From Streptomyces sp. ISL-36 (GTDB taxonomy: Bacteria; Actinomycetota; Actinomycetes; Streptomycetales; Streptomycetaceae): DNA of 53,470 bases. The DNA lies in the NCBI RefSeq assembly GCF_018614205.1, contig NZ_JAGGOS010000033.1, forward strand, positions 1-53,470, written 5' to 3'. A program made the position numbers and the translations under genes. This document shows, in pieces, positions 26,313 through 34,984 of this stretch. The stretch's first letter is position 1, and every line of letters begins with the position of its first letter. Below the pieces are notes generated by a model, which saw only the letters and a list, made by a program, of their open reading frames with translations, was not told the DNA's origin and searched no databases.

Positions 26313-27111
26313 CGGCGTTCCGCTGCTGTTCCGGCTTCTCCTCCGGCTTCTCCTCGGGCTTCTCCTCCGGCTCCCGGCCCGGAGCCGCGTCCGACGCCTG
26401 CACGTCCAGACCGTACGGGGCGAGGAACTCCCGTACGCGGGCCTCCATCGGCACCTCCCCGGGCTCCAGCATCCACTGCGTCTGCAGACCGTCCATCAGG
26501 GCGAGCAGTTGCTGGGCCACGGAGTCGGGGGAAGCCGTCACCGGGGGATCGGACGCGGCAAACAACTCACCCAGGAGCACGCCCAGCTCGGCACGCAGCA
26601 GGCGGTAGCGCTTCACGAAGTACGAGCGGGCCGGATGGCCGGGCTCCGACGCCTCGACGGAGAGCTTCGCGTAGAGGGCCACCAGCCCCGGCGTCCGGCT
26701 GTTCCGCCCGACCACACCGACGAGCCGGTGGAGCCGCTCGGACGCGCTCGGCTCAGGTGCCCCGTTCTCCTCCGTCGCGCCGTCGAGCAGACCGCCGTCG
26801 ATGCGACGGCTGTCGATCAGACCGCCGTCGATGCGACCGCCGTCGATCAGACCGCCGTCGATCAGGCCGCTGTCGAGCAGGCCGGGGAAGAGCCATGCGG
26901 CGTCGAGCCGGTCGCGCCGGCTCAACACCTCCAGGAGGAGTGGTTCCTTGCCCGAGAAGTGGTGCAGGAGCCCGGCGTGGGTGAGGCCCGCGTGTGCGGC
27001 GATCTCCCGCAGGGAGACGGAGTTGTACCCCGAGCGGAAGAACAGCTCGGTCGCGGAGGCGAGGATGCGGGCACGGGTGCGCTCGCCCTTCGTCCGGGGC
27101 GCGTGGCTCAA
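26302..27111 (-). CDS. TetR-family regulator with in-frame repeat insertion
   Basis: About 269 residues, larger than usual for TetR proteins. The helix-turn-helix lies near the start (SVSLREIAAHAGLTHAGLLHHF). After it, seven 5-residue repeats of GLIDG type are inserted between the first helices and the ligand domain, and the C-terminal tail carries EEKP repeats. The ligand domain resembles that of the TetR at 21862 (RTPGLV, EPGHPA, DGLQTQWM). TTG 27111 is preferred because GAGGAG lies 8 bases upstream; GTG 27171 is the longer option. It faces the ABC operon across a duplicated operator and probably represses it and itself. Confidence 0.87.
   Translation of the reverse strand: MSHAPRTKGERTRARILASATELFFRSGYNSVSLREIAAHAGLTHAGLLHHFSGKEPLLLEVLSRRDRLDAAWLFPGLLDSGLIDGGLIDGGRIDGGLIDSRRIDGGLLDGATEENGAPEPSASERLHRLVGVVGRNSRTPGLVALYAKLSVEASEPGHPARSYFVKRYRLLRAELGVLLGELFAASDPPVTASPDSVAQQLLALMDGLQTQWMLEPGEVPMEARVREFLAPYGLDVQASDAAPGREPEEKPEEKPEEKPEQQRNAVSG
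26779..26883 (-). repeat. 15-bp in-frame repeats in the TetR gene
   Basis: Seven consecutive 15-bp units encode GLLDS, GLIDG, GLIDG, GRIDG, GLIDS, RRIDG and GLLDG. Several are nearly identical at DNA level. Confidence 0.9.
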
Positions 27112-27174
27112 CGGGGGTTCTCCTCGGGGGGGCGAGGTCGTCTGCGCGCGGAGGGGCGCGCGGTGCGTCACGGA

Positions 27175-27225
27175 ACCTACCAGCTGGTCAATTCCTCGCG
27201 AGAAAAACCTACCAACTGGTTAGTT
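27175..27225. promoter_or_regulatory. Duplicated operator before the ABC operon
   Basis: Two direct copies of AACCTACCARCTGGT occur 32 bases apart, with cores ACCAGCTGGT (27179-27188) and ACCAACTGGT (27211-27220). The spacing of about three helical turns puts both on one DNA face. They lie between the TetR gene and the ABC operon and differ from the AAACCG-N9-CGGTTT type. Confidence 0.75.
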
Positions 27226-27370
27226 TCGTGAGTAGGGTGGCCTGCGTTCCCGGCCGACGACATGTCGGGGAACCTTCCTCCACGCCCTGTGCGGCCCCGC
27301 CTGCCGTGGGGAGCCCACCCGGCGCGGTTCGCTCCGGCCGATCCGGCCACCGGTCACGGAACCGAGACTC

Positions 27371-28315
27371 ATGCTGAACTTCATCGCCCGCAGAATCGGT
27401 GCAGGAGCCGTGCTCCTGCTCGTCATCTCCTTGCTCTCCTACCTGCTGCTGTCAATCCCCGACACGGACGTCGGGCGCCAACTCCTGGGCCAGGCCGCGG
27501 CGCAGAGCGATGTCGACGCCATGAACGCCGCGCTCGGTGTGGACCGTCCGGTGCTCGTCCAGTACGCCGACTGGCTCTCCGGCGCCGTCCGCGGCGACCT
27601 CGGTACGTCCTGGTTCTCCAGCGAGGACGTCACCCTGGCCGTCGCCAACCGACTGCCCGTCACGCTGAGCCTCATGCTCGGGGTCACGCTCGTGACAGCT
27701 CTCGTGTCGTTCCTGCTCGGCGTATGGGCGGGAGTGCGGCGCGGGGCCGTCGACCGCTTCGTCCAAGTGCTCGGCGTGGCCGGATACGCGCTGCCCGGAT
27801 TCCTGGTGACCCTGGTCCTGGTCCTTGTCTTCGCGGTCCGGCTGAACTGGTTCCCCGCCATCGGCTACACGCCGTTCACCGAGTCGCCCGCCGGATGGCT
27901 GGCCACCGTCACCCTGCCCGTGGCCTCTCTGTCGGTCGCGTCCGTCGCGGGCGTCTCGCAGCAGGTGCGCGGCGCCGTCATCGACGTACTGCGCCAGGAC
28001 TATGTCCGTACGCTGCGGGCCCGCGGCCTGTCCGGCTCCCGGATCGTGTTCAAGCACGTCCTGCGCAACGCCTCCGCGCCCGCGCTCTCCGTGCTCGGCA
28101 TGCAGTTCGTGGGGCTGCTCGGCGGGGCGGTGCTCGTGGAGCAGATCTTCGGCCTCCCGGGCATCGGGAGCATGACCGTCAGCTACACCACCCGCGGCGA
28201 CATTCCCGTGATCATGGCGCTCGTCATGCTCACCGTGGTCGGTGTCGTCCTGATCAACCTTCTGGTCGACGTCCTGATCGGCTGGCTCAACCCGAAGGCG
28301 AGGACCGCGAGATGA
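27371..28315 (+). CDS. ABC transporter permease (DppB/OppB type)
   Basis: A 314-residue membrane permease with six predicted helices; the first is at the N-terminus (VLLLVISLLSYLLL). The EAA loop reads YVRTLRARGLSGSRIVFKHVLRNA near residue 210-235. It forms the first channel half of a peptide- or oligosaccharide-type importer with the fused permease downstream. Its stop overlaps the next start as ATGA. The operon lacks its own binding protein; the lipoprotein at 16902 is the likely partner. Confidence 0.93.
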   Translation: MLNFIARRIGAGAVLLLVISLLSYLLLSIPDTDVGRQLLGQAAAQSDVDAMNAALGVDRPVLVQYADWLSGAVRGDLGTSWFSSEDVTLAVANRLPVTLSLMLGVTLVTALVSFLLGVWAGVRRGAVDRFVQVLGVAGYALPGFLVTLVLVLVFAVRLNWFPAIGYTPFTESPAGWLATVTLPVASLSVASVAGVSQQVRGAVIDVLRQDYVRTLRARGLSGSRIVFKHVLRNASAPALSVLGMQFVGLLGGAVLVEQIFGLPGIGSMTVSYTTRGDIPVIMALVMLTVVGVVLINLLVDVLIGWLNPKARTAR

Positions 28316-30255
28316 GCGACAACGTGCCGACCACCCCTGAGCCGGCGGACCCGGACCCCGCAGCCCTCAAGCCGGCGGACCCGGAACCGCCCGCCCGTAA
28401 GCCGGTTGACTCCGAACCGGCCGCCCTCAAGCCGGCGAACCCGGACCCCGCAGCCCTCAAGCCGGTGGACCCGGAACCCGCCGCGCCCGCCACGGCCTTC
28501 CGCCGTCGCGGCACCGTGGCCCGTCTCGTACGCAATCCCCTCGGTGCCGTCTCCCTCACCGTCCTGCTCCTCCTCGTGGCGGCCGTGCTCCTGGCTCCGG
28601 TCCTCGCGCCCCAGGGCCCGGGGGACTCCTCTCTCGCCGCCGCCTTCGCCGGGCCGAGCACCGCTCACCCGCTCGGCATGGACTCCGCCGGACGCGACAT
28701 CCTCTCCCGCCTCCTGTACGGCGGACGCAACACCCTGGGCGGTGCCCTCATCGCCCTCGTCATCGCCCTCGCCCTGGGCGTGCCGTCCGGCCTGTACGCC
28801 GGATACCGCGGAGGCTGGTTCGACTCCGCGGCCAACTGGACCGTCGACCTCGTCATGGCGCTGCCCGCCATGGTCGTCCTGCTCGCCTCGCGCGCCATCC
28901 TCGGCCCCGACGTCTGGGTGCTGATGGTCGTCCTCGGCGTGCTGGCCGCCCCCAGCTTCTTCCGCCTGGTGCGCGGCATCGTCGCGAACGTCCGCGGCGA
29001 GCTGTACGTCGACGCCGCACGGGTCTCCGGACTGTCCGACGCCCGCATCGTGTCCCGACACGTGCTCGCCGTCGTCCGTGGCCCCGTCATCATCCAGACC
29101 GCCCTTGTCGCGGGCATCGCCATCGCCCTCCAGGCCGGACTCGAATTCCTCGGCGTCGGCAGCGGGTCCTCCGCCACCTGGGGCGCCATGCTCAACGAGG
29201 CGTTCCAGAACATCCAGCGCGCACCCGCCCTGCTCCTGTGGCCCGGACTCGCCCTCGGCCTCACCAACGCCGCCCTCGTCCTGCTGGCCACGGCGGTACG
29301 GGACGTCCTGGAGGACCGGACCGGTGAGAGGGCCGGCCGCTCACGTGCCCGGAGGGCAGCCGCCGAGCTCCCGGCCGCCGCCCCCGGCACGGGTGAGCGC
29401 GCCGAGCTCCTGTCCGTCCGGGGGCTGGCCGTCGCGTACACCCGGCCGGACGGCGCGGACGGCGCGGACGTCGAGGTCGTCCACGGCGTCGACCTCGACG
29501 TCCGCCCCGGCGAAATCGTCGGCCTGGTCGGTGAGTCGGGCTCCGGCAAGACCCAGACGGCGTTCTCTGTGCTCGGCATCCTCCCCGAAGGGGGCCGGAT
29601 CAGCCGCGGCAGCGTTCTGGTGGCGGGCAGGGAAGTCGCCGGCATGCCCGAGCGCATCCACCGCGCCCTGCGCGGCACCACCGTCGCGTACGTCCCGCAG
29701 GAACCGATGAGCAACCTCGACCCGGCCTTCACGATCGGCAGCCAGCTGACGGAGGTGATGCGCCATGTGCTCGGCCTCTCCCGGAAGGAGGCGGCCGGCC
29801 GGGCCGTCGAGCTGCTCCGCCTGGTCGAGATCTCCTCGCCCGAACAGGTCATGCGCCGCTATCCGCACGAGATCTCGGGCGGCATGGCCCAGCGCGTCCT
29901 CATCGCCGGAGCTATGTCCTGCAACCCGTCGCTCCTCATCGCCGACGAGCCCACCACCGCCCTCGACGTCCGCGTCCAGGCAGAGATCCTCGACCTGCTG
30001 CGCCGCCTCCAGAAGGAGCGCGACCTCGGCGTCCTCCTCGTCACCCACAACCTGGGCGTCGTCGCCGACCTCTGCGACCGGGTCGCCGTCATGAACAAGG
30101 GCCGCATCGTCGAGACCGGCACCACCGAGCAGGTACTGAGCGACCCGCAGGACCCCTATACGCGCACCCTGCTCGACGCCGTCCTCGACACGACGCCCGC
30201 ACGGGCACCCTGGCAGCCCCCGCAGCCCCGCGAGGCAAGGAGCATCACCGCATGA
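28312..30255 (+). CDS. ABC permease-ATPase fusion (DppC-DppD type)
   Basis: A 647-residue fusion. Residues 1-62 are Pro/Ala-rich decapeptide repeats on the cytoplasmic side. The permease follows (about 70-335) with the EAA loop at 233-253 (VDAARVSGLSDARIVSRHVLA region). The ATPase domain (about 363-640) has Walker A GESGSGKT at 407-414, Q-loop VPQEP, signature SGGMAQRV and Walker B LLIADEPTTALD. Fusion of these subunits is known in actinobacteria. The ATGA and GCATGA junctions couple it to both neighbours. Confidence 0.93.
   Translation: MSDNVPTTPEPADPDPAALKPADPEPPARKPVDSEPAALKPANPDPAALKPVDPEPAAPATAFRRRGTVARLVRNPLGAVSLTVLLLLVAAVLLAPVLAPQGPGDSSLAAAFAGPSTAHPLGMDSAGRDILSRLLYGGRNTLGGALIALVIALALGVPSGLYAGYRGGWFDSAANWTVDLVMALPAMVVLLASRAILGPDVWVLMVVLGVLAAPSFFRLVRGIVANVRGELYVDAARVSGLSDARIVSRHVLAVVRGPVIIQTALVAGIAIALQAGLEFLGVGSGSSATWGAMLNEAFQNIQRAPALLLWPGLALGLTNAALVLLATAVRDVLEDRTGERAGRSRARRAAAELPAAAPGTGERAELLSVRGLAVAYTRPDGADGADVEVVHGVDLDVRPGEIVGLVGESGSGKTQTAFSVLGILPEGGRISRGSVLVAGREVAGMPERIHRALRGTTVAYVPQEPMSNLDPAFTIGSQLTEVMRHVLGLSRKEAAGRAVELLRLVEISSPEQVMRRYPHEISGGMAQRVLIAGAMSCNPSLLIADEPTTALDVRVQAEILDLLRRLQKERDLGVLLVTHNLGVVADLCDRVAVMNKGRIVETGTTEQVLSDPQDPYTRTLLDAVLDTTPARAPWQPPQPREARSITA
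28342..28491 (+). repeat. 30-bp in-frame repeats at the fusion protein N-terminus
   Basis: Five degenerate decapeptide units (DPAALKPADP type, residues 11-60) precede the permease domain. They are coding, always in frame, and unusual for a DppC protein. Confidence 0.85.
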
Positions 30256-31118
30256 CCACGGCCACGACCACCGCTCCGAGCCCGGCGCAGTACCTGCTGA
30301 CCGTACGGGACCTGCGGGTCTCCTTCCCCGGCAAGGGCTGGCGCGCCCCGCGCACCGACGTGCTCCAGGGGGTCGACCTCGACGTACGGCCCGGCGAGAC
30401 GCTCGGCCTGGTGGGCGAATCGGGCTCCGGCAAGACCACGATCGGCCGCGCGATCCTCGGTCTGGTCCCCGTCACCTCCGGCAGCATCACCTTCGCCGGC
30501 GAACGCATCGACACGGCGACCACCGCCCGCCGACGGGCCCTCAGCCGCGACCTCCAGGTCATCTTCCAGGACCCCTACACCTCGCTGAACCCGTCACTGA
30601 CCATCGGCGACACCCTCAGCGAGCCCCTCCTCGGCCAGGGCATGAACAGCCGCGAGGCGCGGGCCCGCGTCGGCGCTCTGCTGGACCGCGTCCACCTGCC
30701 GGCGGACGCCGGCACCCGCCTGCCGCGCGAGTTCTCCGGCGGCCAGCGCCAGCGCGTCGCCATCGCCCGGGCCCTCGCCCTGCGTCCCCGCCTGATCGTC
30801 TGCGACGAACCCGTCTCCGCCCTCGACCTCACCACCCAGCGCACGGTTCTCGACCTCCTCCTGGAGATCCAGGAGGAGACAGGCGTGTCCTACCTCTTCG
30901 TCTCCCACGACCTCTCGGTGGTCCGCTGCATGAGCCACCGCGTCGCCGTGATCCACCGGGGCGTGATCGTGGAGACCGGCGACGCCCACCGCATCACCCG
31001 CTCACCCGAGCACCCCTACACCCGCACCCTGCTTCTGGCGGCCCCCGTCGCCGACGTCGCCGCGCAGCGCCACCGCAGGCAGGAACGCGCCGTCGCCACC
31101 CCGACACCCCGGCGATGA
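30252..31118 (+). CDS. ABC transporter ATP-binding protein (DppF/OppF type)
   Basis: A 288-residue ATPase with Walker A GESGSGKTT near residue 55, Q-loop FQDPYTSLNP, signature EFSGGQRQRVAIARAL, Walker B LIVCDEPVSALD and H-loop VSHDLSVV. The C-terminal EHPYTRTLL stretch is typical of oligopeptide/nickel-type ATPases. It is the last gene of the operon, with a 4-base overlap to the fused permease-ATPase. No terminator is seen after it. Confidence 0.94.
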   Translation: MTTATTTAPSPAQYLLTVRDLRVSFPGKGWRAPRTDVLQGVDLDVRPGETLGLVGESGSGKTTIGRAILGLVPVTSGSITFAGERIDTATTARRRALSRDLQVIFQDPYTSLNPSLTIGDTLSEPLLGQGMNSREARARVGALLDRVHLPADAGTRLPREFSGGQRQRVAIARALALRPRLIVCDEPVSALDLTTQRTVLDLLLEIQEETGVSYLFVSHDLSVVRCMSHRVAVIHRGVIVETGDAHRITRSPEHPYTRTLLLAAPVADVAAQRHRRQERAVATPTPRR

Positions 31119-31188
31119 CGGCTGCTTCCGGAGCACGTCACGCTCAGAACCCGCCACGCGCGCCCGCACCCCCGGACGCGGTGGTGGA

Positions 31189-31556
31189 TCAGAGGGTCAG
31201 GTGAGAGCACATGTGCCGGGACAGCGCCCTGACGTCGGCGAGCAGCCGGGCGGGCGGCTGGTCGAGATCCAGCGCGTGCTGGTGGATGACGATGCCGGCG
31301 TGCCGCACTCGGTGTGCGGTGTGCGGCGCGTTTCCCTTCGCGTAGACGAGGTGCCCGTCCGGCAGTCCGAGCGCCGTGCAGTAGGCGAGCATCTGGTACA
31401 GGTCGGCGTCCGGATAACCGTCCCGTTTCTCGGCCTTGTACTTGGCGTCGGCCACCGCCAGGGGCGCACCGTCCGGGCCGTACACGACCAAGTCGGGCCT
31501 CATACGGATCACATCGGCCTCGTCGAGATGGTGCGGGGCCTGGAGACGGCGGTCTG
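31189..31556 (-). pseudogene. McrC C-terminal remnant
   Basis: The minus-strand frame from about 31556 to its stop at 31189 reads as the C-terminal nuclease part of a McrBC-system McrC subunit: HLDEADVIRMRPDLVVYG, then VADAKYKAEK with the D...AKYK core of a PD-(D/E)XK site, then DLYQMLAYCTALGL. The N-terminal half and McrB are absent. Upstream of about 31556 the frame turns into shadow sequence of the AraC gene, so this is a 3' fragment left by a deletion. Confidence 0.78.
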
Positions 31557-32015
31557 GTTCGGCCCCGCATGCACCAGCGGCACCCGGGTCTTGAGCCCGA
31601 CGACGGTGAAGTCCGCCTTGTCCACAACGCGGCATCGCATACTGCTGCTCCCTTCGATGGTGAGGCGGAAGGCCATCCGGGACTGGGAGCTGAGTGCGGC
31701 TCTGGTACGCCGGGCCTCGCCCGGTCCGATGCCGTGCATGGCACGGAACGCCCGCGCGAACGCCTCGCCGGAGCCGTAGCCGTAGCGCACCGCGATGTCC
31801 AGCAGCGTCTCACGGCCCGCGAGCACTTCGGCGCCCGCGAGGGTGAGCCGCCGGCGCCGTATGTACTCCGACAGCGGCATGCCGGCGAGCGCGGAGAACA
31901 TCCGCCGCAGGTGGTACTCCGAGGTGGCCGCGATGCGTGCCAGCTCGGCCACCTCGATGTCCTGGTCGAGACGGCGCTCGATGTGCTCCATGGCCTGGTT
32001 CAGCCGCTCCAGCAC
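31509..32015 (-). CDS. AraC-family regulator, truncated GyrI-like domain
   Basis: A 168-residue protein. Residues 1 to about 105 are a complete AraC/XylS double helix-turn-helix DNA-binding domain (IAATSEYHLRRMFSALAG; IAVRYGYGSGEAFARAF). From about 120 a GyrI-like effector domain begins (RVVDKADFTVVGLKTRVPLVHAGPN) but stops after about 40 residues instead of about 150, at the junction with the McrC fragment. DNA binding may survive, ligand sensing should not. GTG 32015 follows GGGAGGAG. Confidence 0.75.
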   Translation of the reverse strand: MLERLNQAMEHIERRLDQDIEVAELARIAATSEYHLRRMFSALAGMPLSEYIRRRRLTLAGAEVLAGRETLLDIAVRYGYGSGEAFARAFRAMHGIGPGEARRTRAALSSQSRMAFRLTIEGSSSMRCRVVDKADFTVVGLKTRVPLVHAGPNQTAVSRPRTISTRPM

Positions 32016-32206
32016 GCCCGGTCTCCTCCCTCTTGACGACCACCACGCTAGGCAGCGTCTACCATGCCGGACCCGACATCTTGTGCCCGATCAAGTCGGG
32101 TGCACGAGGCGGCCGGGACGGCCGAGCGGCGGTGGTCGACCCGGCTCACTCTCCTTTTGAGGAGCAGCAGCCTGCTGCCACTTCCCGCCGGACGCGGCCC
32201 GGCGCT

Positions 32207-33610
32207 CTAGTGGTTCGCGGAGCCCGTCAGGCGTTCCGGGGTGAGGAGTTCGGCGATGCGCGCAGCGGGGAGGAGGCCCTTCTCCAGGGTGAGTTCGGCG
32301 ACGCCGCGGCCCGTGCGGAGGGCCTCCTGGGCGATGGCGGTGGCCGCCGTGTAGCCGATGTGGGGATTGAGGGCGGTCGCGAGGCCGATGGAGTTCTCCA
32401 CGGTCGCGCGCAGCTCCTTGGTGTTGGCCGTGATGCCGGCGACGCAGCGTTCGGCGAGGGTGAGGCAGGCCGCCCGCAGCGAGGTGATGCTCTTCGCCAG
32501 GGAGTGCAGGATGACCGGCTCGAAGGCGTTGAGCTGGAGCTGGCCGCCTTCCGCCGCCATGGTGATCGTGATGTCGTTGCCGATCACCTCGAAGGCGACC
32601 TGGTTGACGACCTCCGGGATCACGGGGTTGACCTTGCCGGGCATGATGCTCGAACCGGCCTGTACGGCGGGCAGGTTGATCTCGTTGAGACCCGCGCGCG
32701 GGCCCGAGGAGAGCAGACGCAGGTCGTTGCAGGTCTTGGAGAGCTTCACCGCCAGGCGCTTGAGGACGCCGGAGAGCTGGACGAACGCCCCGCAGTCCTG
32801 GGTGGCCTCGACCAGGTTGACGGAGGTCACCAGGGGCATGCCGGTGATCTCGGCGAGGTGGCGGCGGGCCGTCTCCGCGTAGGCGGCCGGGGCGTTGAGG
32901 CCCGTACCGATCGCCGTGGCGCCCAGGTTGATCTCGTGGATCAGCTCGACGGCCTCGCTCAGGCGGTTGCGGTCCTCGTCCAGCATCACGGCGTACGTGG
33001 AGAACTCCTGGCCCAGCGTCATGGGCACCGCGTCCTGGAGCTGGGTGCGGCCCATCTTCAGGACGTCACGGAACTCGACGGCCTTCGCCGCGAACGCGTC
33101 CTGCAGCACGGCCGTGGCCTGGAGCAGGCCGTGTACGGCCGTGATCGCCGCGATGCGCACGGCGGTCGGGTAGACGTCGTTGGTGGACTGGCTGAGGTTG
33201 ACGTCCTCGTTCGGGTGGAGATGCCGGTACTCGCCCTTGGCGTGGCCGAGGAGTTCGAGCGCGCGGTTGGCGACGACCTCGTTGGCGTTCATGTTCGTCG
33301 AGGTTCCGGCGCCGCCCTGGATGACGTCGACGACGAACTGGTCGTGCAGGTGACCGGCGCGGATCTCCCGGCAGGCGGCGACGATGGCGGCCGCCTTCTC
33401 CGGAGTCAGCAGCCCGAGCTCCTCGTTGGCGAGGGCCGCCGCCTCCTTGACGGCGGCCAGCGCGTCGATCAGCTGCGGGTACACGGAGATCGGTGTGCCC
33501 GTGATCGGGAAGTTCTCCATGGCACGCAGGGAGTGGATGCCCCAGTACGCGTCGACGGGCACCTCCCGCTCTCCGAGGAGGTCGTGCTCACGGCGGGAGG
33601 CAGTCTTCAT
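32207..33610 (-). CDS. aspA: Aspartate ammonia-lyase
   Basis: A 467-residue member of the aspartase/fumarase superfamily, catalysing aspartate to fumarate plus ammonia. Signature GSSIMPGKVNP carries the catalytic loop Ser; GAGTSTNMNANEVVANRA and HPNEDVNLSQSTND are typical of aspartase and fumarase C. The neighbouring asparaginase supports aspartase over fumarase. ATG 33610 has no purine ribosome site (the leader just before it reads CACACCTCC), and a G-quadruplex-type sequence lies 22-41 bases upstream. Confidence 0.92.
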   Translation of the reverse strand: MKTASRREHDLLGEREVPVDAYWGIHSLRAMENFPITGTPISVYPQLIDALAAVKEAAALANEELGLLTPEKAAAIVAACREIRAGHLHDQFVVDVIQGGAGTSTNMNANEVVANRALELLGHAKGEYRHLHPNEDVNLSQSTNDVYPTAVRIAAITAVHGLLQATAVLQDAFAAKAVEFRDVLKMGRTQLQDAVPMTLGQEFSTYAVMLDEDRNRLSEAVELIHEINLGATAIGTGLNAPAAYAETARRHLAEITGMPLVTSVNLVEATQDCGAFVQLSGVLKRLAVKLSKTCNDLRLLSSGPRAGLNEINLPAVQAGSSIMPGKVNPVIPEVVNQVAFEVIGNDITITMAAEGGQLQLNAFEPVILHSLAKSITSLRAACLTLAERCVAGITANTKELRATVENSIGLATALNPHIGYTAATAIAQEALRTGRGVAELTLEKGLLPAARIAELLTPERLTGSANH

Positions 33611-33631
33611 GGAGGTGTGGGCTTTCGGTGA

Positions 33632-33651
33632 GGGGTGGGGCGGGGAGGGGG
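33632..33651 (+). other. G-quadruplex motif in the aspA leader
   Basis: Four G-runs of 4-5 bases are separated by single bases (T, C, A) on the plus strand, which is the template strand of aspA. Very short loops predict a stable quadruplex in the DNA; the mRNA would carry the C-rich complement. The whole 33611-33766 stretch is low-complexity G-rich DNA with no gene. Confidence 0.7.
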
Positions 33652-33766
33652 AGGTGTGCGCGCGGGGGAGGGGAGGCCCGCGGCGCGGGGGAGAGGAGGC
33701 GCGCGCGGTGCGTGCGGGGGAGGGGCGGGCGCGGGGAGGCAGGCGGTGGGGCCGACGCGCCGCGCG

Positions 33767-33883
33767 GAGCCGGTGCGGACCGGGCCGGGGGAGGCGCGGT
33801 CGGTTACGAGCCGGACCGGGCCGGGGGAGGCGCGGTCGGTTACGAGCCGGGCCGGGTCGGGGGAGGCGCGGTCGGCTACGAGC
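33767..33883 (-). repeat. 36-bp tandem repeats across the asparaginase stop codon
   Basis: Three copies, one of them longer by 5 bases, begin with GAGCCGG at 33767, 33808 and 33844. The asparaginase stop at 33878-33876 lies in the last copy, and the other copies carry TAA at the same place. As the unit is 12 codons, the protein end stays the same whatever the copy number. Confidence 0.9.
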
Positions 33884-34949
33884 CGCCGGAGAAGCGGGAG
33901 CCGGCGGCCGTCAGGGCCGGTTCCGGGCGGGTGGGGCCGTTGAGGAGGCTGTGCAGCAGCGCGGGGCGCCGGGCCGGGGCGATGTCGGCCAGCAGGGTCG
34001 CGAGGACAGCCATCCTGGCCTGCCCCGCCCGCAGCGTGCCGGTCGGTACCGCGCCCGCGGCCACCAGGTCGACGGCCCCGCCGCCGGTGTAGATCTCGGC
34101 GACCGGCCCGGAGCTGACCCGTGTGCTGAGGGCCACCAGCGTGCCCTGGGCGACCGCGTCGGCGACGGCCTCGGCTATCTCCGGCGTGGCATTCCCCGCG
34201 CCGGTGCCGACCAGCACGACGCCCTGGGCGCCGGCGGCGACGGCCGTCTTCAGCAGGAGCGGGTCGCCGTCGCTGTGGTGCATCACCAGGTCGACCCGGG
34301 GCAGCTCCCCGATGCCTTCCGGTGCGGCTGCCGCCGGAAGCGGCAGCGGAGTGGACCGGTCCGGCAGGCGGCGGACGGCCACGCTGCCGAAACCGACCTT
34401 CCCCAGGCTCTGCTCGCACGGGTCGGCGAACGCGTCGGCCGCCAGGGTCTGCGTCTTCACCGTGCCCCGGGCCGCGTGGACGAGGCCGTCGAAGACGACG
34501 AGGACGCCCAGGTCACGTACCGAGGCGGCCACCTGCATGGCGTCGTACACATTGCCGGGGCCGTCGCCGTCCCCCGTACCGAGCGGGCGCTGCGCGCCGG
34601 TGAAGACCACCGGGCGCGGGTCCGAGTGGTGCAGGTCCAGGAAGAACGCCGACTCCTCCAGCGTGTCCGTGCCGTGGGTGACCACCACACCGTCCACGCC
34701 GGGGTCGGCCAGCGCCGTGTGGACCGCGTGCAGCAGCGTGAGCTGTCGAGCGGTGGTCATGCGCGAGCTGTTGACGTTGAACAGGTCGACGACCTCGACC
34801 GTCACCCCCTCGGGAAGGGAGGAGGTGGCCAGGACGTCGTCACCGGACGCGTCGGCGGCGTAACCGGTGCCCTGCCAGCGGCTGGCGATCGTTCCACCGG
34901 TGCTGATGAGGGTGACCCGGCGCGGCCGGTCGTCGCGTGTCCACTGCAT
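33876..34949 (-). CDS. Type I/II asparaginase
   Basis: A 357-residue asparaginase converting asparagine to aspartate and ammonia. Both active-site threonine motifs are present: LISTGGTIAS near the N-terminus and VVTHGTDTLEE near residue 90. No signal peptide, so probably cytoplasmic. ATG 34949 gives the standard family start; a frame reaching 35081 would run through the divergent regulator's promoter. With aspA downstream it forms an asparagine-to-fumarate route, and the divergent Lrp/AsnC gene is the likely regulator. Confidence 0.92.
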   Translation of the reverse strand: MQWTRDDRPRRVTLISTGGTIASRWQGTGYAADASGDDVLATSSLPEGVTVEVVDLFNVNSSRMTTARQLTLLHAVHTALADPGVDGVVVTHGTDTLEESAFFLDLHHSDPRPVVFTGAQRPLGTGDGDGPGNVYDAMQVAASVRDLGVLVVFDGLVHAARGTVKTQTLAADAFADPCEQSLGKVGFGSVAVRRLPDRSTPLPLPAAAAPEGIGELPRVDLVMHHSDGDPLLLKTAVAAGAQGVVLVGTGAGNATPEIAEAVADAVAQGTLVALSTRVSSGPVAEIYTGGGAVDLVAAGAVPTGTLRAGQARMAVLATLLADIAPARRPALLHSLLNGPTRPEPALTAAGSRFSGGS

Positions 34950-34984
34950 GTCTGTCTGTCCCGGAGATCGAGGGGGGTGAAGGT

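Noticed and set aside
27262..28311. N-terminal extension of the permease-ATPase fusion
   Set aside because: It overlaps the first permease gene in another frame and is Arg/Pro-rich; ATG 28312 with a 4-base overlap is the real start.
31556..31635. Upstream extension of the McrC frame
   Set aside because: Its codons overlap the AraC-GyrI coding sequence and read as shadow; the McrC similarity begins only after the junction.
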